Assembly (NCBI GenBank): GCA_027314885.1
Contig: DAHUZY010000004.1
Location: 1-39,717 of the forward strand
Reading direction: 5' to 3'
DNA from: Candidatus Saccharimonadota bacterium
GTDB taxonomy: Bacteria > Patescibacteriota > Saccharimonadia > Saccharimonadales > UBA4665
Length of the DNA: 39,717 bases
The notes under the pieces were generated by a model. That model did no database searches. It saw only the letters and a program-made list of their open reading frames with translations, and was not told the origin of the DNA. Below, one piece after another: positions 16,556 to 23,986 of this stretch. Made by a program: the position numbers and the translations under genes. Each line of letters opens with the position of its first letter. The stretch's first letter is position 1.

Positions 16556-16711
16556 TAATCGGTCTTTGGTAAGACGTTACAAGAGACTGACGGAGTTTTA
16601 CGACGATATCGACTAGCAGCCTTACCGCAATTAGGTGAATGAATTCTTTAATAGCTAGGCACGTGAAATTCAGCGAGGGTAAACTTACTGTTTGTAAGAG
16701 CCCTCGTTTTT
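16556..16711 (+). ncRNA. Candidate small RNA of about 155 nt
   Basis: Defined by the promoter at 16520-16549 and the terminator at 16674-16711. The sequence is not open in any frame beyond a few codons. A 5' hairpin is visible: GTCTT/AAGAC (16563-16576). It also contains a 21-nt stretch at 16622-16642 that recurs with one mismatch at 16773-16793, outside the transcript, towards the IS. It does not look like tmRNA, 6S or SRP RNA as far as I can tell. The transcript could be an independent sRNA or part of the nearby IS. Confidence 0.55.
16674..16711 (+). terminator. Intrinsic terminator of the candidate sRNA
   Basis: Stem CGAGGG (16674-16679) with CCCTCG (16701-16706), an inner stem CTTAC/GTAAG around TGTTT, followed directly by five T. 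This is a typical rho-independent terminator on the plus strand. Confidence 0.8.
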
Positions 16712-16740
16712 AATTCTCTGAAAGTTTCCCCAGAATAACC

Positions 16741-16767
16741 AAAAAAGTCGGCTGTACTGGCCGACTT
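16741..16767 (-). terminator. Intrinsic terminator read on the minus strand
   Basis: An 8-bp perfect stem AAGTCGGC (16745-16752) with GCCGACTT (16760-16767) and a 7-nt loop. On the minus strand it is followed by T residues (16741-16744), so it would end transcription coming from the transposase gene. Confidence 0.7.
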
Positions 16768-16793
16768 ATTGGTTACCGCAATCAGGTGAATGA

Positions 16794-16834
16794 GCGAGCA
16801 TACTCCGGAAAGTATGCTACGAGCGTATGCTCGC
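16794..16834. repeat. Three-arm inverted repeat allowing alternative hairpins
   Basis: The first arm, GCGAGCATACT (16794-16804), can pair either with AGTATGCT (16811-16818, 8 bp) or with GTATGCTCGC (16825-16834, 10 bp). The two pairings exclude each other. It lies 77 nt beyond the 3' end of the transposase gene and may mark a subterminal IS structure. Confidence 0.6.
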
Positions 16835-16911
16835 TAACAGTTATTGTACACACTCCTGCCATACCATGCAACACACTATCCCATCTGGTGGCTTATATTT
16901 TTGTATATCTC

Positions 16912-17778
16912 TTATGCTTTTGCTACTTTTCCAAGCAATGCCCAGAACATAGGTTGATAGTCATTGCGGTGGCTGTACCTAAATGCATATTCATCCGCAT
17001 AAGCCTGCAAGTATTGAGGGTCTACATGGCGGTAAACCCCCTTAATCCCTCGCTTCATGTTTGACCATAAGTTCTCAACGTTTTGTGTATGAACTCTGCC
17101 TACAACATACTGTCGTTCACCATGATTAACCGTGTTATGCTCATAGCCCCGCCTGTTAAGTAATTTGTAAGAGCCATGCTCATCTGTGTAGACAATAGCA
17201 CTATTATCAACGCTTTTCTCAATCTCAGGTACAAGAACTCTAACGCCACTACTTTTAACATGACGTACTTTAGCTCTACCTTCACGCTCAACCATACCGA
17301 ATACAACTTGTTTGTTATGAGGCTTAGCAGTACTGCGACGTTGAGGGTTAGCTCCTAGATACATTTCATCTAATTCAACCTCGCCAGTTAAATTACTATC
17401 CTCATCATCGCTCATCATAGAGCGTATTTGATGAAACATACGCCAAGCCGTCTTGTAGGTTACGCCAAGCTCTCTCTCAAGCTGTTTAGCTGATATACCA
17501 GCTCTAGTGCTAGCCATTAGATAAATTGCATAGAACCATAGAGTAAGAGGAGTAGATGACTTATGAAAGATAGTGTCTGCTGTAGGGTGTACATGATGAC
17601 CACATACTTCACAGCTAAATGACTTACGAGTTTTCATTAAGTGGTGAGGCGTAATCTTTTTACAGACTTTACAGGTAATGCCGTCAGGATATAGATATTC
17701 TTTAAGCCAGATTAAACACGCCTGCTCATCTGGGAAGTCAGTTTGAAAGTCTTTAATTGTATACCTCATTGTTCTCAT
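16912..17778 (-). mobile_element. IS1595-family transposase (ISXO2-like), apparently intact
   Basis: A 288-residue transposase. The N-terminal zinc ribbon has two CxxC pairs (CKVC, CEVC); then GVTYKTAWRMFHQIRSMM, typical of the ISXO2-like group, and a DDE-type core with GEVELDEMYLG (first Asp), IVYTDEHGSYK (second Asp) and HTQNVENLWSNMKRG carrying the third acidic residue. No stop or frameshift interrupts it, so it may be active. The ATG at 17778 is chosen since TATACT (17785-17790) is 6 nt before it; another in-frame ATG is at 17769. I could not define the terminal inverted repeats with confidence. Confidence 0.88.
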
Positions 17779-17784
17779 ACTTAC

Positions 17785-17813
17785 AGTATACACCCCTGAT
17801 TACCTACTGTCAA
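17785..17813 (-). promoter_or_regulatory. Consensus promoter of the transposase
   Basis: On the minus strand TTGACA (17808-17813), a 17-nt spacer and TATACT (17785-17790) give an almost perfect sigma-70 promoter. The distance of 6 nt to the ATG implies a leaderless transposase mRNA. Confidence 0.8.
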
Positions 17814-17906
17814 GGGATAATTGCCTAAGATTTTATTTGTGACTTTATCAAGGTTAAGCATAAACTACTTGCGGTATATTAATAATGGATTAATAATAAT
17901 AAAGCA

Positions 17907-18023
17907 ATGCGCCATCGTCGCTTAAACGAGTCCGGCTTTATACCACTCCTCATTACCATCTTATTGGTGGTCGGCGTACTGATCTATTTGGTATACATTC
18001 GTGTGCATCATGCCAAACACTGA
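17907..18023 (+). CDS. 38-residue single-span membrane peptide
   Basis: ATG at 17907, TGA at 18021-18023. The start is basic (MRHRRLNESG), then a hydrophobic helix from FIPLLITILLVVGVLIYLVY, then a short His/Lys tail. The ESGF-x-P start followed by a hydrophobic segment looks like a membrane peptide with its N-terminus inside. It lies just upstream of the retropepsin/RimK pair, on the same strand, separated by 72 nt. Function unknown. Confidence 0.55.
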   Translation: MRHRRLNESGFIPLLITILLVVGVLIYLVYIRVHHAKH

Positions 18024-18095
18024 ATGATGCTGTGGCAAAAGGGATTGCTAAAATCTTGAAAAAGTGTTTCAATACTAACTCAACTCTATATTTCT

Positions 18096-18575
18096 ATGAC
18101 ACATCAACCCATTGTTATTGGACGCAGTGAATTCCTAAACTTTATAGGTATCGCTGCTCGTATACCAGCCAAGATAGATACGGGCGCCTATCATTCAGCG
18201 ATCCATTATGTTCATGCCCAAGAAATTGAGCGTGAAGGACTCAAGCTGCTTTATGCTGAACTGCTCGGTCACCCCAGCGCCCGGACTGTTTGTCCAATGG
18301 AATTTTCTGATTACAAGCTGGTCGCTGTCAGGAATTCATTTGGCACAACCGAGATACGGTATAAGGTGAGATTAAAAGTGAAGATTGGTTCTAAGCTTTG
18401 CTATGCTTCATTTACGCTCGCGAACAGAGCAAATAATTTAATGCCAGTCCTAATCGGCAGAGAACTACTCGGTAACCGCTTCTTGGTCGATGTTTCGCGT
18501 ACAGGTGTTGATCGCCGGCAACTACGAACATTGTATCGGCAACCACTGGTAACGCCACAAGAAAGTAAGGTGTAG
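18096..18575 (+). CDS. Retropepsin-like aspartic protease (RimB/putative ATP-dependent Zn protease family)
   Basis: A 159-residue protein of the family named 'ATP-dependent zinc protease' in databases but with a retroviral-protease-like fold. The active-site motif IPAKIDTGAYHSAIH places the catalytic Asp at residue 28 (D-T-G), and MPVLIGRELLGNRFLVDVS matches the conserved second half. In Pseudomonas the homologue RimB belongs to the rimABK operon and acts with the RimK glutamate ligase on ribosomal protein S6. Here it ends 2 nt before the RimK-like gene, so the pair is probably one operon. Confidence 0.85.
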   Translation: MTHQPIVIGRSEFLNFIGIAARIPAKIDTGAYHSAIHYVHAQEIEREGLKLLYAELLGHPSARTVCPMEFSDYKLVAVRNSFGTTEIRYKVRLKVKIGSKLCYASFTLANRANNLMPVLIGRELLGNRFLVDVSRTGVDRRQLRTLYRQPLVTPQESKV

Positions 18576-18577
18576 AT

Positions 18578-19480
18578 GTGCGTATTGTAATTTTATCCAA
18601 AGGAGCTAAAAACTACTCCACGAGGCGCTTAAAAGAAGAGGCGCTTAAACGTGGGCATACAGTGCGGGTTGTTAACTACGCTAAGTGTTTTGTGACGCTT
18701 GAGAACGGCAATACCCAAGTGCACTATAAAGGTAAGGAGGTTCGGGGTGTTGATGCGGTTATTCCGCGCATTGCTACAAATCTTACCAGATATGGGTCAT
18801 CAATTGTTCGTCAATTTGAGACTCAAAATGTATTTACTGCCACCACATCTATATCTATTGTGCGGTCTAGAGATAAACTTCGATCAATACAGCTACTCGC
18901 GAAAGCGGGTGTCGGTATACCGAAGACAGTTTTTGCTCGTGAAACGGCTGACTTTAAAGGAGTGCTCGAGCAAGTCGGTGGCGTACCGGTTATTATTAAA
19001 GTGGTGCGTGGTACGCACGGCAACGGGGTGGTGTTAGCGGAGACCCCCAAAGCAGCTCTTGCGGTTATGCAGGCATTCTACGTAGAGGGGGTGAATTTCT
19101 TAGTACAAGAGTTTATTAAAGAAAGCGCAGGCGTAGATATCCGGGCCTTTGTCGTAGATGGCAAGGTTGTCGCCAGCATGATACGTCAAAGTCTTGATGA
19201 TGACTTTCGCTCTAATTTGCACCAAGGAGGCGAGGGTATAAGCGTAGAGCTTACGCCAAAAGAACGCCGTACGGCTGAACGGGCTTCTAAAGCAATGGGT
19301 CTAAGCATCTGTGGTGTTGACATGATGCGCAGCAACCGAGGGCCACTGGTGCTGGAAGTTAACGCAAGTCCAGGTTTTTCCGTTGAACAAGTAACCGGCA
19401 GTAACGTTGCAGAAGAGGTTATAAAGTATGTCGAGCACGCTGCGGTAACCCGACGGGATAAAGACAAAGTCGGTGCATAA
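18578..19480 (+). CDS. rimK: RimK-family ATP-grasp ligase
   Basis: A 300-residue ATP-grasp enzyme of the RimK group, which adds glutamate (or another amino acid) to C-termini of proteins or small molecules. Markers: N-terminal domain, SRDKLRSIQLLAKAGVGIPKT, VIIKVVRGTHGNGVV (ATP contact), FIKESAGVDIRAFVVDGKVV and VDMMRSNRGPLVLEVNASPG (metal-binding E/N). The start is GTG at 18578, 2 nt after the protease stop; an ATG at 18576 is out of frame. The substrate cannot be read from sequence; ribosomal protein S6 is the known one for RimK in gammaproteobacteria. Confidence 0.9.
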   Translation: MRIVILSKGAKNYSTRRLKEEALKRGHTVRVVNYAKCFVTLENGNTQVHYKGKEVRGVDAVIPRIATNLTRYGSSIVRQFETQNVFTATTSISIVRSRDKLRSIQLLAKAGVGIPKTVFARETADFKGVLEQVGGVPVIIKVVRGTHGNGVVLAETPKAALAVMQAFYVEGVNFLVQEFIKESAGVDIRAFVVDGKVVASMIRQSLDDDFRSNLHQGGEGISVELTPKERRTAERASKAMGLSICGVDMMRSNRGPLVLEVNASPGFSVEQVTGSNVAEEVIKYVEHAAVTRRDKDKVGA

Positions 19481-19518
19481 AACAGATACGATTATTATGC
19501 TCATGGTATTATGAAAGC

Positions 19519-20028
19519 ATGTCCTCAGTTATATTTTTGCTTGGTATAGTTCTGATACCGATTGCGCTTCTTATCTTCTTCAAAATTAACGCCACAATTG
19601 TATTTCTAAGTCTGTGCCTTGGTAATGTACTGACACAATTTGTGGCAAGTAGCGCTAATCCATTAAAGAGCTTCTTAAGCACTTCACCGGTCGTAACGGA
19701 CTTACACCCAAACAATAATTGGAAATTATTACTTTTACTATTGCCGGTAGTCATCAGTATGTTGCTTCTTGTACATACAGCAAAGAAGGGTTCTCACAAG
19801 GTGCTCGACATCATTATGTCAGTGGGCGTAGGTTTAGTTGGGGCGCTCTTGGCGGTACCACTTCTGCCTATGAGTACGGCACAGAATATAGTGAACAATT
19901 CCCTCTGGACCCAGCTTGCTAATCATCAGGCGGCTATTGTCAGCTTGAGTGCACTTATTTGTCTCATTGGTGTATATATGCAACGCACCAAGGGAGGTGG
20001 CGGCAAGCATGGCAAACACTTAAGTTGA
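19519..20028 (+). CDS. Hypothetical membrane protein with about five helices
   Basis: A 169-residue protein with hydrophobic stretches near residues 4-21, 25-42, 68-84, 97-117 and 138-154, and a Gly/Lys/His-rich tail (GGGGKHGKH). No catalytic motif is recognised. TATTAT at 19507-19512 lies 6 nt before the ATG, so it has a separate, probably leaderless, transcript. Follows the RimK gene on the same strand. Confidence 0.65.
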   Translation: MSSVIFLLGIVLIPIALLIFFKINATIVFLSLCLGNVLTQFVASSANPLKSFLSTSPVVTDLHPNNNWKLLLLLLPVVISMLLLVHTAKKGSHKVLDIIMSVGVGLVGALLAVPLLPMSTAQNIVNNSLWTQLANHQAAIVSLSALICLIGVYMQRTKGGGGKHGKHLS

Positions 20029-20103
20029 GCCCACACTCAATTGACTTTTAATCAGAAAAACGGATAATGTAAGAAGTTATTTACTACCGGTAAGGTTATA
20101 TAT

Positions 20104-20180
20104 GGGCCCATAGCTCAGCCGGTTAGAGCACCTGCCTTTTAAGCAGGGTGTCGTGGGTTCGAATCCCACTGGGCCCTCCA
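20104..20180 (+). tRNA. tRNA-Lys (TTT anticodon)
   Basis: Complete cloverleaf with encoded CCA (20178-20180). Acceptor arms GGGCCCA/TGGGCCC, D-arm TAGCTCAG, anticodon loop CTTTTAA (anticodon TTT) with stem CCTGC/GCAGG, and T-loop GTTCGAAT. The discriminator base before CCA is T, unusual for tRNA-Lys, which generally has A or G. The AT-rich accessory region starts directly after it. Confidence 0.95.
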
Positions 20181-20258
20181 AGAAAACTTTCTAGATGAAT
20201 ATTTTAGCTTACTGAATGCTTGTATCTGTTAAAAAGTTATAAATCCTACAGGCTGTAA

Positions 20259-20879
20259 TTAGATTTTAGAATCAAAAAATAACTTAGCGGAAGTATTAAC
20301 AAGCTCGGCGGCAGTTTTGTTTACTTTTTTTGAATACGCTTTGCTCATTTTATATCCATAAGTGTAAGCAAACCATCTCTGAGTATCTTTACCACCAAAA
20401 AACCAATCACTATGATTGTAATCCCTATTATCTAAGTTCTTCTTAGCTTTGTCTATTTCTTCTTGCTTGATTTTGACCTGGGCATATATAGGAGTTTTAC
20501 CGCTATATTCTTCTTCAAACAACGTAGCTAACCCCTCAGAAATCATTGCTTCACCAAGTGATAAACCATATCCTGGATTACGCCATCTCATGCAGTGATG
20601 CGTTTCATGAAGAATAGTTGATACCATATCTTCAACTGTAAAAGTTGTGAACTTAGGGTCTAGGCTGACGTAGATATTGTAAGGACCAGGCGAATAGCCC
20701 CCAATACCAATCTCTGGTATAACGTTCATTGGAGCATTGACGAAGATAACGTCAATTTTGTCAGCATTTAGCTTGTTGCGAATAATTTTTAAGCCTTCGC
20801 TAAAGCCTTCTTCTATTTTTCTAATAATCTCTGTCCCAAACTCGTTACTTGCATTTGAAATATATTTATTGATTGGCAT
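20259..20879 (-). CDS. Putative zinc-dependent peptidase (DUF2268-like)
   Basis: A 206-residue protein with HETHHCMRWR in the middle, matching the HExxH zinc-binding motif, and SEGLATLFEEE downstream, where the Glu could be a further ligand as in related DUF2268 / 'predicted Zn-dependent protease' families. No signal peptide is visible. Its AT-rich codon use agrees with the accessory region and differs from the core genes. The role is unknown. Upstream on the same strand lies micro-protein copy 1 (36 nt away). Confidence 0.7.
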   Translation of the reverse strand: MPINKYISNASNEFGTEIIRKIEEGFSEGLKIIRNKLNADKIDVIFVNAPMNVIPEIGIGGYSPGPYNIYVSLDPKFTTFTVEDMVSTILHETHHCMRWRNPGYGLSLGEAMISEGLATLFEEEYSGKTPIYAQVKIKQEEIDKAKKNLDNRDYNHSDWFFGGKDTQRWFAYTYGYKMSKAYSKKVNKTAAELVNTSAKLFFDSKI

Positions 20880-20915
20880 AGATATACAGTAACATGCTAA
20901 ACGATATAACCCCTA

Positions 20916-21044
20916 CTAGGAATATATTGCATTCAACCTTTTCTTACTAAGTTGCTCTTGTCTATATAGATTATCTAGAAGTACCCTCCATCTAAGAAGT
21001 TCTTCAACCAAAATATATAACTTATTTCTTTGGTGGACCTCCAT
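20916..21044 (-). CDS. 42-residue micro-protein, repeat copy 1
   Basis: ATG at 21044 to TAG 20916-20918. The peptide begins MEVHQRNKLYI and contains EELLRWRVLLDNLYRQEQL. Compared with copy 3 (24629-24757), 34 of 42 residues agree and no gaps exist; in the 22-codon centre ten codon differences are silent and only one changes an amino acid. Such a pattern shows selection on the protein, present or past. Function unknown; predicted helical and basic. Confidence 0.55.
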   Translation of the reverse strand: MEVHQRNKLYILVEELLRWRVLLDNLYRQEQLSKKRLNAIYS

Positions 21045-21072
21045 TTTGGTAATATATAACTACAGTAACTTC

Positions 21073-21480
21073 TTAGATTTTATGTGTCTTTGCAACTTTT
21101 ACAGCTACAAAGCTCAAACCATAAGTTACTATTCCTACACCAAAGAACAACGCCATCAACAATACCGCAGCATTATTTCCATTTTTCGCAGCAACTACAC
21201 CTGAAGAAAATGCACCTGCTATAGACAAAAAGCCAATCACTGGTTTTACGCCCAAAAGATGCGAGCTGCGTGAAGTGAGAATATGGGCAAACGAACCAAA
21301 CATTAAGCCAACGCCCAGTGCTATATGCGCAACAAGTATTGTTGTCTGCACAGCGCTATGCTTGTGCGGATTATAACCAATTACTGTCGTAAGCAGCGTA
21401 CCAAGTACAAACTCTGCTATTAGCATAATGAGCAACCAGGTGACTGCTCTCTCTACAATACGATACTTTCCATCTTTCAT
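21073..21480 (-). CDS. Hypothetical four-helix membrane protein
   Basis: A 135-residue protein with four hydrophobic helices (about 12-33, 45-66, 78-97 and 103-127) and His residues near the ends of helix 2 (HIALGVGLMFGSFAHIL). Paired His could suggest heme contact, but nothing confirms it. It begins 2 nt after the SHOCT-protein gene ends and is surely in one operon with it. Confidence 0.65.
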   Translation of the reverse strand: MKDGKYRIVERAVTWLLIMLIAEFVLGTLLTTVIGYNPHKHSAVQTTILVAHIALGVGLMFGSFAHILTSRSSHLLGVKPVIGFLSIAGAFSSGVVAAKNGNNAAVLLMALFFGVGIVTYGLSFVAVKVAKTHKI

Positions 21481-21482
21481 GT

Positions 21483-21722
21483 CTAATCTTCCTTTAAATC
21501 TTGTTTCACTTTGTTAAATTGTTCCTTGGTTATCTCGCCCTTGGCGTAACGAGCTTTGAGTATTTCAAGTGCGTCTTCGTTAGTACGATGGTGCCAATAT
21601 CCATGTCGCCAGCGGCCTCCCCACAACCAAAAGCGCCCAAAGACTAAGAAAATAACTAGAATAAATATGAACCACCCAATCGGCCACCAGAACCAGTGGC
21701 TGTTATTGAAATATGCTTGCAT
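21483..21722 (-). CDS. Small membrane protein with SHOCT domain
   Basis: A 79-residue protein: a Trp-rich hydrophobic helix (WFIFILVIFLVFGRFWLW) and a C-terminal SHOCT motif EDALEILKARYAKGEITKEQF. SHOCT domains are short modules often at the ends of membrane or stress-related proteins; their role is poorly known. A good Shine-Dalgarno, AAAGGAGC, precedes the ATG at 21722. Expression may be controlled by the structured leader at 21723-21908. Confidence 0.8.
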   Translation of the reverse strand: MQAYFNNSHWFWWPIGWFIFILVIFLVFGRFWLWGGRWRHGYWHHRTNEDALEILKARYAKGEITKEQFNKVKQDLKED

Positions 21723-21765
21723 GTTTTGCTCCTTTCGTTAGTTTTACTAAGAAGGGTCAACATGC

Positions 21766-21908
21766 AAAAAGCCTTACACGTCAACCCAGACCGGCTAAAT
21801 ACAATACCGGTCTGGAAATTTACGAATAAGGCTTGAAAAGTCTTACTTGGAGATACGGGCAAATACCCGATCTGTTCGGTGACCGAAGTCACCTAAATAA
21901 ATTTCCTA
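21766..21908 (-). promoter_or_regulatory. Structured RNA leader with terminator-like stem, upstream of SHOCT operon
   Basis: Read on the minus strand, three stems follow: GGTGAC-TTCG-GTCACC (21878-21893, stable UUCG loop), a CGGG/CCCG hairpin within 21852-21872, and a two-part stem made of AAGCCTTA (21827-21834) with TAAGGCTT (21769-21776), inside which CCAGACCGG/CCGGTCTGG (21786-21794 and 21807-21815) form a perfect 9-bp stem. Five T on the minus strand follow at once (21766-21770). This resembles an attenuator or riboswitch expression platform; the SHOCT gene starts ~45 nt later. I cannot assign a known riboswitch class; an independent small RNA is the alternative. Confidence 0.55.
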
Positions 21909-22125
21909 TACCATTGTACTATATTCAAGCGAAGCTAGAATTAGAGATCTCAATTATAAGTCTGAAATAATGGGACGTGATTTAATTAATTCGGTTGCTA
22001 CAGCGTTCACGATGGCCCTCCAAATATATTCAATGCAGCCTCATCACATTTCATAAAAATTTTATATATTTACATTAACTAAAGTGGGGTTTAAAGTTAA
22101 GTATAGATAAGATAAAAAGCAATAA

Positions 22126-23349
22126 ATGAAAAAACTGTCATATTTACTAGTAGCAACCTTATTCATTAGTTTCATAAATGCTCCATCTGTGTTTGCTGCT
22201 GGGTATACTTGGACTGATGTTACTGCATCAGGGGCTGAACATAACCTAGCTTGGCAATCAATAACCTCCAGCTCATCTGGCCAATACCTGGCGGCAGTAG
22301 CACACCCGGGTGATATCTATACCTCATCTAACTATGGAGCCAGCTGGACTGATGTTACTGCATCGGGAGTCGGACATAATCTAGTCTGGTTTTCCATTAC
22401 TTCAAACTCCACCGGCCAATACCTAGCGGCAGTAGCTATAGGTGGTGATATCTATACCTCATCTAACTATGGAGCCAGCTGGACTGATGTTACTGCATCA
22501 GGGGCTGAACATAACTTAAATTGGGTTTCCATTACCTCAAACTCCACCGGGCAATATTTAGCGGCGGTAGTGAGTAATGGTGATATCTATACCTCATCTA
22601 ACTATGGAGCCAGCTGGACTGATGTTACGCCATCAGGGGCTGAACATAACCTAGCTTGGCTTTCCATAGCTTCTAGTTCAACTGGCCAATACCTAGCGGC
22701 AGTTGTGCAAGGTAGTGGCGATATCTATACCTCATCTAACTATGGAGCCAGCTGGACTGATGTTACCGCATCAGGAGTCGGACATAACCTAAATTGGTAT
22801 TCAATAACTTCGGATTCTACCGGCCAATACCTAGCGGCAGTTGTGCAAGGTAATGGCGATATATATACTTCCTCTAACTATGGGGCAAGCTGGACTGATG
22901 TTACCGCATCAGGAGTCGGACATAACCTCAATTGGTATTCAATCACCTCCAGCTCATCTGGCCAGTATTTGGCAGCAGCTGTACTTGGCGGAGATATATA
23001 TACCTCCTCTAACTATGGAGCCAGCTGGACTGATGTTACTGCATCAGGGGCTGAGCATAATTTATTTTGGCAATCAATCACCTCCAGCTCATCTGGCCAG
23101 TATTTGGCAGCAGGTGTAAATGGCGGCGATATTTATACTGCCAATAACACTTCATTGGCTCCAGTCAGTTCAAGTAGCAGCTCTTCTCCTGCTTCTGCAC
23201 CTAACACTTCTACTCCCTCTGCTCCTAACACTGGCTATGGCCAACCTATACCCGCCACTACTAAGACTATTATCTATAGCTTAGCTTTAGGTTCGTTTAT
23301 AGCCTTAGGTTCAGGGCTATATTTAAGGAAGAGAAGCTTAAAAGACTAA
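22126..23349 (+). CDS. Secreted surface protein with seven BNR-like repeats
   Basis: A 407-residue protein. A signal peptide occupies about residues 1-25 (cleavage after VFAA). Then come seven near-identical repeats of 45-46 residues, each with WTDVTASG, HNL-x-W, GQYLAAV and DIYTSSNYGASW, the last being an Asp-box-like (S-x-N-x-G-x-S-W) element; seven units fit a seven-bladed beta-propeller. A Ser/Pro-rich linker leads to APNTGYGQ, a hydrophobic helix and a basic end (LRKRSLKD), like a sortase signal. The DNA repeats are also nearly identical, which favours changes in repeat number. Ligand unknown. Confidence 0.8.
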   Translation: MKKLSYLLVATLFISFINAPSVFAAGYTWTDVTASGAEHNLAWQSITSSSSGQYLAAVAHPGDIYTSSNYGASWTDVTASGVGHNLVWFSITSNSTGQYLAAVAIGGDIYTSSNYGASWTDVTASGAEHNLNWVSITSNSTGQYLAAVVSNGDIYTSSNYGASWTDVTPSGAEHNLAWLSIASSSTGQYLAAVVQGSGDIYTSSNYGASWTDVTASGVGHNLNWYSITSDSTGQYLAAVVQGNGDIYTSSNYGASWTDVTASGVGHNLNWYSITSSSSGQYLAAAVLGGDIYTSSNYGASWTDVTASGAEHNLFWQSITSSSSGQYLAAGVNGGDIYTANNTSLAPVSSSSSSSPASAPNTSTPSAPNTGYGQPIPATTKTIIYSLALGSFIALGSGLYLRKRSLKD

Positions 23350-23410
23350 CTACTTTAGTTCGCTTACACTTAAATCTAAATCTATTTAATCTTTCGCTTT
23401 AATTTCCAAC

Positions 23411-23435
23411 AAGACTAGTAAAGACAACTAGTCTT
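23411..23435 (+). terminator. Terminator-like hairpin between convergent genes
   Basis: A perfect 9-bp stem AAGACTAGT (23411-23419) and ACTAGTCTT (23427-23435) with loop AAAGACA. The T tract after it is weak (TCATT). It lies between the convergent propeller-protein and SRPBCC genes, so it may end either transcript. Confidence 0.5.
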
Positions 23436-23481
23436 TCATTAAACTTAATTTAATAACGACAAGTATGGCTAAATGATTTTG

Positions 23482-23934
23482 TCATTTCTCAACAATATTT
23501 GGGGCACCCTTGCCAGTGGTTATTAACTTAAATAGGCTGTCGTTAATATAGTAATCCCAGGCAGGAGCGCATTTATCATAGCAGGCTATTGATGGCACCA
23601 ATCCTTTATGAGTAAACGTTAATAGAGTTTTATCGCCACTCTTAGTAATGTCAAAAACAATATCTGTGCCTGTCCATTCTTCTTTATCTTTCACAAAACT
23701 GATATGGCTACCTATAACATGCCATGTAACGTTTTTATTAGGTACTAGCTTGGTAATCTTTTGCTTAGAATAGTGAATATCCTGGTAACGATAAGTCCAT
23801 TCTGAACCTAATTTATCTGTAGCGCCTTCAATATTACCCGACCACCAGTCACGAACATTGATAACTGCATTAAAAACCTCAACTGGAGATTGCTTTACTT
23901 CAAACGTGATTGTCAGGTCATTTTGATTAGTCAT
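23482..23934 (-). CDS. SRPBCC (AHSA1-like) domain protein
   Basis: A 150-residue START/Bet v1-like protein: QSPVEVFNAVINVRDWWSG, GSEWTYRYQDIHY, and KTLLTFTHKGLVPSIACYDKCAPAWDYY typify the AHSA1-like SRPBCC family, which binds hydrophobic ligands or assists proteins. A TATTAT box lies 7 nt before the ATG on the minus strand. Codon use is AT-rich, as in the rest of the region. No partner can be named. Confidence 0.75.
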   Translation of the reverse strand: MTNQNDLTITFEVKQSPVEVFNAVINVRDWWSGNIEGATDKLGSEWTYRYQDIHYSKQKITKLVPNKNVTWHVIGSHISFVKDKEEWTGTDIVFDITKSGDKTLLTFTHKGLVPSIACYDKCAPAWDYYINDSLFKLITTGKGAPNIVEK

Positions 23935-23986
23935 ACATATAATAATAGCAGTGGCTTAAAAGTACATCCATAACTTATAACTCCCA

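Larger units (their letters stand above)
16622..16793. repeat. Direct repeat of 21 nt (two copies)
   Basis: TTACCGCAATTAGGTGAATGA at 16622-16642 is repeated at 16773-16793 with T changed to C at the eleventh position. The first copy lies inside the candidate sRNA and the second just beyond the minus-strand terminator. It could be a duplication linked to the IS or a shared binding site. Confidence 0.6.

Noticed and set aside
16844-17810. Similar stretches GTACACACTCCTG and GTATACACCCCTG on both sides of the transposase as IS termini
   Set aside because: They are in direct, not inverted, orientation, and one overlaps the promoter, so they do not define the IS ends.
20930-21050. The 20.9-25.9 kb repeats as a T-box or other RNA because of GGTGGACC
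   Set aside because: The rest of the T-box signature is absent and the differences between copies follow codon positions, which fits coding better.
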